15,811 nucleotides of DNA from Glacieibacterium sp964246975. GTDB lineage: Bacteria > Pseudomonadota > Alphaproteobacteria > Sphingomonadales > Sphingomonadaceae. The stretch covers positions 1-15,811 of the forward strand of contig CAXTSL010000077.1 of assembly GCA_964246975.1 (NCBI GenBank), in the 5' to 3' direction. The notes below the pieces were generated by a model. The model made no database searches and was not told the DNA's origin. It saw only the letters and a program-made list of their open reading frames with translations. Below, piece after piece: positions 7,043 through 14,643 of this stretch. The translations under genes were made by a program, and so were the position numbers. The stretch's first letter is position 1. The number at the start of each line of letters is the position of its first letter.

Positions 7043-7846
7043 ATGAACCCGCAATCGTCCCGCCCGCTCGCCGTCGTCACCGGGGCCTCGTCGGGCATCG
7101 GTCTCGAGTTGGCGCGCCAGTTCGCCCAGAACGGCTACGACCTCGTCATCAACAGCGAGGATGCGGGCGGCCTCGAAGCCGCCGCGCAGTCGCTGCAGGC
7201 GAACGGCACGCAAGTCCAGGCGTGCGTCGCCGACCTGCGCGAGCGGGCCGCGATCCATACGCTGATCGCCAGCGTGCAGGGGCGCGACATCGACGTGCTG
7301 TGCGCGAACGCCGGCTTCGGGCTGGGCGGGCGGTTCACCGAAACCGATCTCGACACCGAACTCGACATGATCGCGGTCAACGTCAGCAGCCAGGTCCACC
7401 TTGTCAAGCACGTCGCCAAGGCGATGGCGACGCGCGGCAAGGGGCGCATCCTGATCACCGGCTCGATCGCCGGGCTGATGCCGGGCAGCTTCCAGTCGGT
7501 CTACAACGGCACCAAGGCTTTCCTCGACAGCTGGGGCGAGGCGATCCGCGAGGAGCTTAAGGAGCAGGGCGTCGTCGTCACGGTGCTGATGCCCGGCGCG
7601 ACCGACACCAACTTCTTCCACCGCGCCGAAATGGACGACACCAAGGTTGGGCAGGGCAAGAAGATGCCCGCCGACGAGGTGGCCAAGCTCGGCTACGACG
7701 CGCTGATGAGCGACGACGACCATGTCGTCGCGGGCTTCAAGAACAAGCTGCAGGCGCTGATGACCAACCTCCTGCCCGATCCGGTGCTGGCCAAGATGCA
7801 CCGCGACATGGCGCAGCCGAACAGCGAGAAACAGGCGGCGGAATAG
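7043..7846 (+). CDS. Short-chain dehydrogenase/reductase (SDR)
   Basis: 267 residues, a classical SDR with a Rossmann fold. The nucleotide-binding motif TGASSGIG is at residues 13-20, the structural CANAG motif follows, and the catalytic set is Ser141 (ITGSIAG) and Tyr154-x3-Lys158 (YNGTK). It should oxidise or reduce a small alcohol/ketone with NAD(P)H; the substrate cannot be inferred. The C-terminal extension after residue 200 (KKMPADEVAKLGYDALMSDD, GFKNKLQALMTNLLPD) resembles the DltE/YqjQ-like SDR subgroup. The ATG at 7043 has AGGAG at 7031-7035 with 7-nt spacing; a longer frame upstream lacks such a site. The S9 peptidase begins 59 bp downstream on the same strand, so co-transcription is likely, though no functional link is evident. 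Confidence 0.92.
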   Translation: MNPQSSRPLAVVTGASSGIGLELARQFAQNGYDLVINSEDAGGLEAAAQSLQANGTQVQACVADLRERAAIHTLIASVQGRDIDVLCANAGFGLGGRFTETDLDTELDMIAVNVSSQVHLVKHVAKAMATRGKGRILITGSIAGLMPGSFQSVYNGTKAFLDSWGEAIREELKEQGVVVTVLMPGATDTNFFHRAEMDDTKVGQGKKMPADEVAKLGYDALMSDDDHVVAGFKNKLQALMTNLLPDPVLAKMHRDMAQPNSEKQAAE

Positions 7847-7879
7847 CTTGCAGGCAGCGGGCGACGCATGGCAATCGTT

Positions 7880-7895
7880 CCGGCATCGAAGCCGG
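7880..7895 (+). promoter_or_regulatory. Small hairpin CCGGC-N6-GCCGG at the peptidase ribosome site
   Basis: CCGGC (7880-7884) pairs with GCCGG (7891-7895) around ATCGAA. The 3' arm overlaps the first two bases of the GGAG ribosome site (7894-7897) of the downstream peptidase gene. Folding could dampen translation, but the stem is only 5 bp and no switching partner is visible. Confidence 0.25.
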
Positions 7896-7905
7896 AGACA
7901 AGACC

Positions 7906-9912
7906 ATGCGCCGCCTGTTGCTGCTCGCCGCCGTCGTCGTTGCCACTGCCTCGGCGACGGCGGACCCGCTAATAGTCCCGCTGATCGAGCGCACCAAGCT
8001 GTTCGGCAATCCGACCAAGGCGCAGGGCCGCATCAGCCCCGATGGCAAGTGGCTGTCATGGACCGCGCCGGTCGACGGCGTCCTCAACCTGTGGGTCGCC
8101 CCGGTCGCCGATCCCGCGAAGGCGCGCGCCATGACGAGTGGCAAGGAGCGCCCGATCCGCCAGTATTTCTGGGCTCCGGACTCGAAATCGCTGCTCTATA
8201 TCAACGACAAGGGCGGCGACGAGAATTTCAAGCTCTACGGCGTCGATATCGTCACGGCCAGGCAGACGACGCTGACGCCGTTCGACAAGGCGCGCGCCGA
8301 GATCGTCGCGTCGAGTACGACGATCAAGGACCGCATCCTGATCGGCCTCAACAACCGCGATCCGAAGTGGCACGATGTCCACAGCCTCGATCTCAAGACC
8401 GGCAGGCTGACGCTGGTCATGCGGAACGACGGCTATGGCGGCTTCATCGCCGACGACACGCTGACGCTGCGCGTCGCCTCGCGCCCGACCGCCGACGGCG
8501 GGCAGGAGTTCTTCCGCATCGACGACGGCAAGATCGCCGCGATGCCGTTCTCGACCATCGGCCTCGACGATTCGCAGACGACGCAGCCGCTCGGTTTCAC
8601 CAGCGACGGCAAGACCCTGTACTGGATCGACGCGCGCGGGCGCGACACCGCCGCGCTGCTCGCGCAGGACTGGGCGAGCGGCGCGACGCGCGTCCTTGCC
8701 GAGGATGCGCGCGCCGACATCGGCGCGACACTGACCAACCCGCGCACCGGGCGGGTCGAGGCCTATGGCGTCGACTATCTCCGCAACGACTGGGTAGCGG
8801 TCGATCCGGCGGTCAAGGGCGACCTCGATTTCCTGCGGCGCGAGCTCAAGGGCGATGTGTCGGTGACGTCGCGCACCGACGCCGACGACCGCTGGACGGT
8901 GACCGTCGATCCCGTCACCGCACCCGTCGCGACGTGGCTGTACGACCGCCGGGCGCGCCGGCTGACGCCGATGTTCGTCGGACGCCCCGAGCTGACGGGC
9001 GCGCCGCTCGTCGCGATGCACGCGCGCGAGATCAGGGCGCGCGACGGTTTGACGCTGGTGTCGTATCTCAGCCTGCCGCCGGGCAGCGATGCCGACGGCG
9101 ACGGTCGCCCCGACAGGCCGGTGCCGATGGTGCTGCTCGTCCATGGCGGACCATGGGCGCGCGACAGCTATGGCTATAGCGCGATCCATCAATGGCTGGC
9201 GAACCGCGGCTATGCGGTGCTGTCGGTCAACTTCCGCGCGTCGACCGGGTTCGGCAAGAAGTTCCTCGCGGCGGGCAATCTGCAATGGGGGCGCAAGGCG
9301 CACGACGATTTGCTCGACGCGGTCGGCTGGGCGGTCGCGCAGGGCGTCACGACCGCCGACAAGGTGGCGATCATGGGCGGCTCGTACGGCGGCTATGCGA
9401 CGCTGGCGGGGCTGGCGTTCACCCCGACGACCTTCGCCTGCGGGGTCGATATCGTCGGTCCGTCGAACCTCTTCACGCTGCTCGGCACGATCCCGCCGTA
9501 TTGGGAGAGCTTCAAGCGTCAGCTCTACAGCCGCATGGGCGATCCGACGACCGAGGCGGGCAAGGCCTTGCTGCGCGAACGCTCGCCGCTGTTTTCGGCC
9601 GACAAGATCGTCCGCCCGCTGCTGATCGGGCAGGGGGCCAACGATCCGCGCGTCAACGTCGCCGAAAGCGACACGATCGTCGCCGCGATGAAGGCGAAGA
9701 ATATCCCCGTCACTTATGTGCTGTTCCCCGACGAGGGGCACGGTTTTGCCAAGCCGGCGAACAGCATCGCCTTCTGGGCGGTGGCCGAAAACTTCCTCGG
9801 GAGCTGCCTCGGCGGGCGCGCCGAACCGATCGGCAAGGCGGTGACGGCATCGTCGGCGAAAGTGCCGTACGGGGCCGAATACGCGCCGGGGCTGGCGGCG
9901 GCGCTCAGATAG
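7906..9912 (+). CDS. S9 family (prolyl oligopeptidase/acylaminoacyl peptidase-like) serine peptidase, exported
   Basis: 668 residues. The signal peptide MRRLLLLAAVVVATASATA predicts export to the periplasm. Residues about 25-380 form the beta-propeller-like N-terminal part, with repeated phrases such as GRISPDGKWLSW, YFWAPDSKSLLYIND and LGFTSDGKTLYWID. The alpha/beta-hydrolase domain follows: oxyanion segment VLLVHGGPWARDSYGY, nucleophile Ser493 in GGSYGGY, Asp580 in GANDPRVN and His612 in DEGHGFA, an intact triad. Family members cleave short peptides after proline or remove N-acyl amino acids. Length fits the S9C-type group common in sphingomonads. The start at 7906 is set by GGAG at 7894-7897 (8-nt spacing). 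It ends 4 bp before the stop of the convergent transporter gene (9917), with no terminator between. Confidence 0.93.
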   Translation: MRRLLLLAAVVVATASATADPLIVPLIERTKLFGNPTKAQGRISPDGKWLSWTAPVDGVLNLWVAPVADPAKARAMTSGKERPIRQYFWAPDSKSLLYINDKGGDENFKLYGVDIVTARQTTLTPFDKARAEIVASSTTIKDRILIGLNNRDPKWHDVHSLDLKTGRLTLVMRNDGYGGFIADDTLTLRVASRPTADGGQEFFRIDDGKIAAMPFSTIGLDDSQTTQPLGFTSDGKTLYWIDARGRDTAALLAQDWASGATRVLAEDARADIGATLTNPRTGRVEAYGVDYLRNDWVAVDPAVKGDLDFLRRELKGDVSVTSRTDADDRWTVTVDPVTAPVATWLYDRRARRLTPMFVGRPELTGAPLVAMHAREIRARDGLTLVSYLSLPPGSDADGDGRPDRPVPMVLLVHGGPWARDSYGYSAIHQWLANRGYAVLSVNFRASTGFGKKFLAAGNLQWGRKAHDDLLDAVGWAVAQGVTTADKVAIMGGSYGGYATLAGLAFTPTTFACGVDIVGPSNLFTLLGTIPPYWESFKRQLYSRMGDPTTEAGKALLRERSPLFSADKIVRPLLIGQGANDPRVNVAESDTIVAAMKAKNIPVTYVLFPDEGHGFAKPANSIAFWAVAENFLGSCLGGRAEPIGKAVTASSAKVPYGAEYAPGLAAALR

Positions 9913-9916
9913 CGCG

Positions 9917-10702
9917 TCAGAAACGCCGCGCGACGCCGACCGCGATGCGGATATCGGGCGTCGCGCGCGTCAGTCCGGCGTCGGCCTCGGCGTCGAACTG
10001 GAGGTTGTCGCCGACGGGCAGCGCGAGGTTGAAGGCAGCGATCGCCTGCGTCGTGCGGTTGCCGGGATCGTCGTCGCGGCTGGCGTAGAGTTCGACCTGA
10101 GCGTCGAGCGGCCCGAGCTTGTGGCCGAAGCCGACGACGCTAGTATAGACCGCATGATGCCCGCCGCCGCCGCTGTCGGGCAGGCGGTCGACCTCGGGCG
10201 ACAGTTCGATTTCCCAGTCGCCAAGATCGAACTGGATGGGGACGATGAGGCCTTGCGTCCAGCCGTCCTCGCCGATGTCGACCTTCCCCGTCGGCGCTGT
10301 CGCGAAGGCCTGCACCGCGACCGCGACGCCGCCTTCGGCATCGGGATCGGTCAGCGCAAGCTTGGCCCCGAACAGCAGATCGCCGCTGCCGCGCGCGCGC
10401 GCCACGGCTCCGCTCAGGCGGTCGCGGCTGCGCAGCCGCGTGTGCGCGGTCCAGCCGACGAAGGCCTCGGCGCGGCGGGTCACGCCCAAGCGGACGTTGA
10501 GTTCGCCATAGTCCTGCTCGCTGTCGATGCTGTCGCGGTTGCGGTCGTGGCCGTAGGCCAGCCCGGCTTCGACGAGAACATGGCCCGCGTCGACGACGCA
10601 CGGCGGCGTGCCGAGCCCCGGCCGGTCGGCGCAGAGTTCGCGCAGGTCGGCTGCCCCGGCGGGCGCGGCAGCGAGCAGCAGCGCCAGCGTCGCAAGTCTC
10701 AT
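9917..10702 (-). CDS. Outer-membrane beta-barrel 'transporter' (phenol MetA-pathway / PF13557-like)
   Basis: 261 residues. The signal peptide MRLATLALLLAAAPAGAA is followed by an alternating-pattern beta-barrel sequence: AGHVLVEAGLAYGHDRN, ELNVRLGVTRRAEAFVGW, GSGDLLFGAKLAL, VAVAVQAFATAPTGK, and the terminal RIAVGVARRF ending in Phe, the usual outer-membrane insertion signal. This layout matches small proteins annotated as transporters of the phenol-degradation MetA type, whose true role is poorly defined. The ATG at 10702 overlaps the fhs stop (ATGA, 10699-10702), and GAGGG lies 6 nt upstream, so it has its own ribosome site as well as coupling. The assignment to an outer-membrane protein is firm; the transported compound is unknown, and a link to folate metabolism is not obvious. 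Confidence 0.75.
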   Translation of the reverse strand: MRLATLALLLAAAPAGAADLRELCADRPGLGTPPCVVDAGHVLVEAGLAYGHDRNRDSIDSEQDYGELNVRLGVTRRAEAFVGWTAHTRLRSRDRLSGAVARARGSGDLLFGAKLALTDPDAEGGVAVAVQAFATAPTGKVDIGEDGWTQGLIVPIQFDLGDWEIELSPEVDRLPDSGGGGHHAVYTSVVGFGHKLGPLDAQVELYASRDDDPGNRTTQAIAAFNLALPVGDNLQFDAEADAGLTRATPDIRIAVGVARRF

Positions 10703-12378
10703 GACAAGCCCTCGATCCGCCCGTCGTCGCCGAGCCGGATGTGCGCTGCCGCAGGGGCGCGCGGCAGGCCGGGCATGGTGTTGACCGCGCCGCACAGCGC
10801 GACGACGAACCCCGCCCCCGCCGATAACCGGACCTCGTCGACGGGCAGCGTGACGCCGTGCGGCGCGCCGGGGCGATGCTCGTCGGCGGTGAACGAATAG
10901 GGTGTCTTCGCCATGCACACCGGTAAGCCGCCCGCGCCCTCGGCCGCGAAGCGCGCGAGGTCCTTGAGCGCGGCCGGGGCGATGACGACATCGGCGGCGC
11001 GGTAGATCGTCCGCGCGACGGTCCGGATCTTGTCGGCGAGCGGCATCGCGTCGGGATAGAGCAGCCGGAGGTTGCCCGCCGGATCGGCATTGGAATCGGC
11101 GGCGGCGGCGACGGCATGCGCCAGCCCCTCCGCCCCCGCGCCGCCGTCGGCCCAGTGCGTGCAGATTTGGGCCGCGACACCGACGTCGGCGCACAAGTCG
11201 ACGACCGCCGCCTGCTCGGCCGCCGTGTCGCCGGCGAAGGCGTTGACCGCGACGACGACGGGCAGGCCGAAGGTGCGCAGGTTCTCGATATGACGCTCGA
11301 GATTGGCGAAGCCGCGCGTCACCGCCGCCACATCCTCGCCGCCGAGCACGTGCTTGGCGACGCCGCCGTGCATCTTGAGTGCGCGCACCGTCGCGACGAC
11401 GACCGCGCAGGCGGGGGCAAGACCGCTCGACCGGCACTTGATATTCAGGAACTTCTCGGCCCCCAGATCGGCCCCGAAGCCCGCTTCGGTGACGGCGAAC
11501 TCGCCCAGCGCCAGCGCGGCGCGCGTCGCGATCACCGAGTTGCAGCCGTGCGCGATATTAGCGAAAGGTCCGCCGTGGATCAGCGCGGGCGAGCCGCCGA
11601 GTGTCTGGACGAGATTGGGCTGCACCGCTTCCGCGAGCAGTGCCGCCATCGCGCCTGCTGCCTCGACATCGCCTGCGGTCACCGCGTGCCCCGCCGCGTT
11701 GCGCCCGACGACGATCCGCCCCAGCCGCGCCACCAGGTCGGCGGGCCCGTCGGCGAGACACAGCACCGCCATGACCTCGCTCGCCACGGTGATGTCGAAG
11801 CCGCTGTCGCGCGGCGGCCCGTTCTTGCCGTCGCCGAGCCCGACGACGATGCGCCGCAGCGCACGGTCGTTCATATCGACCACGCGCCGCCACGTCACGC
11901 GGCGTGCATCGAGCCCCGCGCCGCCGCCCCAGTAGAGCTGGTTGTCGACGATCGCCGCAAGCAGATTGTGTGCCGAGGTGATCGCGTGGAAGTCGCCGGT
12001 GAAGTGCAGGTTGATGCGCTCCATCGGCACGACCTGCGCATAGCCGCCGCCCGTCGCGCCGCCCTTGCGCCCGAACACCGGCCCGAGCGAGGGCTCGCGC
12101 AGCGCGATGACCGTGCGCCGCCCGATGCGGTTGAGCGCGTCGCCGAGCCCGATGGTCGTCGTCGTCTTGCCCTCGCCCGCAGGCGTCGGGTTGATCGCGG
12201 TGACGAGGACGAGCTTGCCGGGCGGGCGCGTGCACAGGGTGTCGACAAACGGCTGCGTCAGCTTGGCGATATGCTTGCCGTAGGGTTCGAGCGCATCGGC
12301 GGGAATACCCGCGCGGGCGGCGACCTCGGCGATCGGCAGCAGGGTCGCGGCACGCGCGATGGCGAGGTCGATGGACAT
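10699..12378 (-). CDS. fhs: Formate-tetrahydrofolate ligase (10-formyl-THF synthetase)
   Basis: 559 residues, the normal length for the single-domain bacterial enzyme, which makes 10-formyltetrahydrofolate from formate, THF and ATP in the cytoplasm and so feeds purine and one-carbon metabolism. The N-terminus SIDLAIARAATLLPIAEVA and EPYGKHIAKL match the family. The ATP-binding loop TPAGEGKTTTTIG lies at about residues 65-77, followed by REPSLGPVFGRKGGATGGG and HFTGDFHAITSAHNLLAA, and the C-terminal part has KTPYSFTADEHRPGAP. The ATG at 12378 fits the family N-terminus; an in-frame TTG at 12414 exists, and neither has a clear Shine-Dalgarno. It starts 44 bp after the antitoxin stop with no visible promoter, so it may depend on the toxin-antitoxin promoter. 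The downstream transporter overlaps by 4 bp. Confidence 0.96.
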   Translation of the reverse strand: MSIDLAIARAATLLPIAEVAARAGIPADALEPYGKHIAKLTQPFVDTLCTRPPGKLVLVTAINPTPAGEGKTTTTIGLGDALNRIGRRTVIALREPSLGPVFGRKGGATGGGYAQVVPMERINLHFTGDFHAITSAHNLLAAIVDNQLYWGGGAGLDARRVTWRRVVDMNDRALRRIVVGLGDGKNGPPRDSGFDITVASEVMAVLCLADGPADLVARLGRIVVGRNAAGHAVTAGDVEAAGAMAALLAEAVQPNLVQTLGGSPALIHGGPFANIAHGCNSVIATRAALALGEFAVTEAGFGADLGAEKFLNIKCRSSGLAPACAVVVATVRALKMHGGVAKHVLGGEDVAAVTRGFANLERHIENLRTFGLPVVVAVNAFAGDTAAEQAAVVDLCADVGVAAQICTHWADGGAGAEGLAHAVAAAADSNADPAGNLRLLYPDAMPLADKIRTVARTIYRAADVVIAPAALKDLARFAAEGAGGLPVCMAKTPYSFTADEHRPGAPHGVTLPVDEVRLSAGAGFVVALCGAVNTMPGLPRAPAAAHIRLGDDGRIEGLS

Positions 12379-12422
12379 GGCGTGCGTGATGCCGGGGGTG
12401 GCGGGCGAGAGCAAGGGCGCGA

Positions 12423-12734
12423 CTATTCGCCAACCCCGGTCAGATGCAGCACGCCCTTGCCGGGCAGTTCGACGCGAAGTTCGAGCGTGCCGCCAGCAGC
12501 CTCGACGAAGCGGCGCAACGTCGAAAGATAAAGATCGGTCTGCTTCTCGATCTTGTGCACCGAGGGCTGCTTGATGCCGAGACTCGCGGCGAGCTGCTCC
12601 TGACTGCGTTCCGCGAGCACGCGAAAGGCCTTCAGCCCCTCGACCTCGGCGATCAGCGCGGCACCGCGCGCCTCGACCCGCGCCCGCCGGTCGGCGGGTA
12701 GGCCATCGAGCAGTTCGTCAAGCGTCCGTCCCAT
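12423..12734 (-). CDS. XRE/HigA-type antitoxin with helix-turn-helix
   Basis: 103 residues. The N-terminal helix MGRTLDELLDGLPADRRARV with VEARGAALIAEVEGLK is typical of antitoxins paired with this toxin type. The HTH spans about residues 50-75 (SQEQLAASLGIKQPSVHKIE), followed by LSTLRRFVEAAGGTLELRVE, the conserved C-terminal block. It should neutralise the upstream toxin and bind the operator at 13110-13125, repressing the operon. The ATG at 12734 is preceded by AAGGAG (12748-12743 on the minus strand) with 7-nt spacing, a strong ribosome site. It begins one base after the toxin stop. A longer frame back to 12779 is rejected because it overlaps the toxin and lacks a ribosome site. Confidence 0.9.
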   Translation of the reverse strand: MGRTLDELLDGLPADRRARVEARGAALIAEVEGLKAFRVLAERSQEQLAASLGIKQPSVHKIEKQTDLYLSTLRRFVEAAGGTLELRVELPGKGVLHLTGVGE

Positions 12735-12735
12735 G

Positions 12736-13101
12736 TCAGGTCTCCTTATTCGAGGCGGAGGTCGCAAGGTGGTCGTCATAGCGGCGATCGGCTTTGGCGA
12801 TCAGGGCGCTGTAGAAGCGCTTCTGGGCGACGCCGCTCTTGTCGCCTGCAATGAGAATGATCGCCTGCCGCCGGGGATCGAACGCAAAGGCGACGCGCCA
12901 GGCCCCGCCGTCGGCATCGAACCGCAACTCCTTCATGTTGGCATGACGCGAGCCCGACAACGTGTCGGCATGCGGTCGTCCCAACCTCGGACCGGTCGCG
13001 CGCAGCAGCACCAGCATAGCCAGCAATTGCTCTTGAACCGGCACCGGCAGTGAATCGAACTCGGAATCGAATTCGTCGTGAGTCGTCACCACCCAAGCCA
13101 T
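12736..13101 (-). CDS. RelE/ParE-superfamily toxin (HigB / phage Gp49-like)
   Basis: 121 residues of the PF05973 type. The conserved core RPHADTLSGSRHANMKELRF is followed by WRVAFAFDPRRQAIILIAGD, KSG and FYSALIAKADRRYDDHL, all standard for this family of probable ribosome-dependent mRNA interferases. The toxin precedes its antitoxin, the order seen in higBA-type modules. The ATG at 13101 gives the canonical N-terminus (MAWVVTTHDEF). No Shine-Dalgarno is present, because the predicted -10 box (13112-13107) ends five bases before the ATG. The mRNA is therefore probably leaderless, which would keep toxin synthesis different from that of the antitoxin. The target and activity are inferred from the family. 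Confidence 0.92.
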   Translation of the reverse strand: MAWVVTTHDEFDSEFDSLPVPVQEQLLAMLVLLRATGPRLGRPHADTLSGSRHANMKELRFDADGGAWRVAFAFDPRRQAIILIAGDKSGVAQKRFYSALIAKADRRYDDHLATSASNKET

Positions 13102-13106
13102 GCTTT

Positions 13107-13135
13107 ATTATAGCCTGAAGGCTATTTCCTGTCTA
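13107..13135 (-). promoter_or_regulatory. Toxin-antitoxin promoter, TAGACA-N17-TATAAT
   Basis: On the minus strand the -35 box TAGACA (13135-13130, five of six consensus bases) is separated by exactly 17 nt from a perfect TATAAT (13112-13107). Initiation 6-8 nt downstream falls at or next to the toxin ATG (13101). This is the best consensus promoter in the window. Confidence 0.75.
13110..13125. promoter_or_regulatory. Inverted repeat ATAGCCT-GA-AGGCTAT, probable antitoxin operator
   Basis: Perfect 7-bp arms (13110-13116 and 13119-13125) with a 2-bp spacer lie within the promoter spacer and reach into the -10 box. HTH antitoxins of this class autorepress from such palindromes, so this is the likely binding site of the antitoxin or the toxin-antitoxin complex (inference from family behaviour). 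Confidence 0.65.
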
Positions 13136-13196
13136 GCGCCGCGCGCGGCAAATCACCGTGCCCCGAAACCTGCGCCCGCGTGCTAGGGAGCGCGTC

Positions 13197-14642
13197 ATGT
13201 TCGCCGGTTTCACCGCCCTCGACCTTGCGCGCGCGCAGTTCGCGTTCACGATCTCGTTCCACTTCGTCTTTCCGGCGCTGTCGATCGGGCTGGCGAGCTA
13301 TCTCGCGGTGCTCGAGGGCCTGGCGCTGGCGACGGGCAAGCCGGTTTATGACGACCTCTACAAATACTGGCTCAAGATCTTCGCGATCGCCTTCGGCATG
13401 GGCGTCGTGTCGGGCATCGTGATGTCGTACCAGTTCGGCACCAACTGGGCGCAGTTCTCGGACAAGGCGGGGCCGGTGATCGGGCCGCTGATGGCCTATG
13501 AAGTGCTCACCGCGTTCTTCCTCGAGGCGGGCTTCCTCGGCGTCATGCTGTTCGGCAAGGACCGCGTCGGCAAGGGGTTGCACTTCGCCGCGACGCTGAT
13601 GGTCGCGGCGGGGACGGCGATTTCGGCGTTCTGGATCGTCGTCGTCAACAGCTGGATGCACACGCCGCAGGGCTATGCGATCAACGCGCAGGGCCAGTTC
13701 GTCCCCGCCGACTGGTGGGCGGTGATCTTCAACCCGTCCATGCCGTATCGCCTGATCCATGTCGTGCTGGCGGCGTATCTGACCACCGCACTGATCGTCG
13801 GCGGGGCGGGGGCGTGGCATCTGCTCAAGGGCCGACGCGAGCCGGGCCACCGCACCGAGGGTGCCAAGATCATGTTCTCGATGGCGATGTGGATGGCGGC
13901 GCTGGTCGCGCCGATCCAGATTTTCGCAGGCGACGAGCACGGTCTCAACACGCAGACATACCAGCCCGCCAAGATCGCCGCGATGGAGGGCAACTACCGC
14001 TCCTACCCCCACGGTGCGCCGCTGACCTTGTTCGGCATTCCCGACGACGCTGCGGGCGAGATGCGCCATGCGGTCGAAATCCCCAAGCTCGGCTCGCTGA
14101 TCCTCAAGCACGACCTCGACGCCGCGGTGGAGGGCCTCGACGCCTTCCCGCGCAACCGCTGGCCGCCGGCGCGAATCGTCTTTTGGACTTTCCGTATCAT
14201 GGTCGGAATCGGCTTCGCGATGCTTGGGCTCGGACTCTGGAGCCTGCTCGCGCGGTGGCGCGGCACGCTGTACGACTGGCCGTGGCTGCACCGCGCCGCC
14301 GTGTTGATGGGCCCGTCGGGGATAGTGGCGGTGCTGGCGGGCTGGGCGACGACCGAGAGCGGGCGGCAGCCCTTCACCGTCTATGGCGTGCTGCGCACTG
14401 CCGACTCGCTGTCGCCGGTCGGCGCGCCTGCGGTGGCCGCGTCGCTGCTGTCGTTCGTCGTCGTCTATTTCGTCGTTTTCGGCGTCGGCATCTGGTTCAT
14501 CCTGCGGCTGATCGCCAGCGCCCCGCACCCGGGCGAGACCGGTATCGTCGAGGGCGGGCCGCATCGCGCCGCAGGCATCACCCCGGCACCGGGCCAGGAT
14601 CCCGGCCTGACCGTCCACCCCTCGGCCCAACTAGCGCAATAG
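13197..14642 (+). CDS. cioA: Cytochrome bd / cyanide-insensitive ubiquinol oxidase subunit I
   Basis: 481 residues, an inner-membrane quinol:O2 oxidoreductase subunit carrying the haems. Ligand candidates visible by alignment with CydA are His22 (FTISFHFVFPALSIG), His188 (YRLIHVVLAAY) and Met335 (FRIMVGIGF). The conserved acidic residues Glu102 and Glu110 lie in YEVLTAFFLEAGFLG. The quinol loop is short and the late signature reads GRQPFTVYGVLRTADSLSP (from residue 389), as in the CIO subgroup rather than long-loop E. coli CydA; the usual GRQPW tryptophan is Phe393 here. The ATG at 13197 has AGGGAG at 13185-13190 (6-nt spacing). It is transcribed divergently from the toxin-antitoxin operon across 95 bp and followed after one base by cioB. 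No FNR/ANR-type box was seen. The symbol cydA is an equally valid label. Confidence 0.95.
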   Translation: MFAGFTALDLARAQFAFTISFHFVFPALSIGLASYLAVLEGLALATGKPVYDDLYKYWLKIFAIAFGMGVVSGIVMSYQFGTNWAQFSDKAGPVIGPLMAYEVLTAFFLEAGFLGVMLFGKDRVGKGLHFAATLMVAAGTAISAFWIVVVNSWMHTPQGYAINAQGQFVPADWWAVIFNPSMPYRLIHVVLAAYLTTALIVGGAGAWHLLKGRREPGHRTEGAKIMFSMAMWMAALVAPIQIFAGDEHGLNTQTYQPAKIAAMEGNYRSYPHGAPLTLFGIPDDAAGEMRHAVEIPKLGSLILKHDLDAAVEGLDAFPRNRWPPARIVFWTFRIMVGIGFAMLGLGLWSLLARWRGTLYDWPWLHRAAVLMGPSGIVAVLAGWATTESGRQPFTVYGVLRTADSLSPVGAPAVAASLLSFVVVYFVVFGVGIWFILRLIASAPHPGETGIVEGGPHRAAGITPAPGQDPGLTVHPSAQLAQ

Positions 14643-14643
14643 C

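Noticed and set aside
8056..9741. Minus-strand open frame of about 560 codons opposite the S9 peptidase
   Set aside because: It is Arg/Asp/Val-rich with no motif, while the plus strand has an intact Ser-Asp-His triad.
13158..13190. GTG start at 13158 for cioA, and GCTAGG at 13182-13187 as its -10 box
   Set aside because: The ATG at 13197 has an ideal ribosome site and the canonical N-terminus. The putative -10 overlaps that ribosome site and has no matching -35.
13122..14630. Minus-strand open frame of about 500 codons opposite cioA
   Set aside because: It is low-complexity and highly charged, whereas the plus strand encodes a clear oxidase subunit with all ligands.
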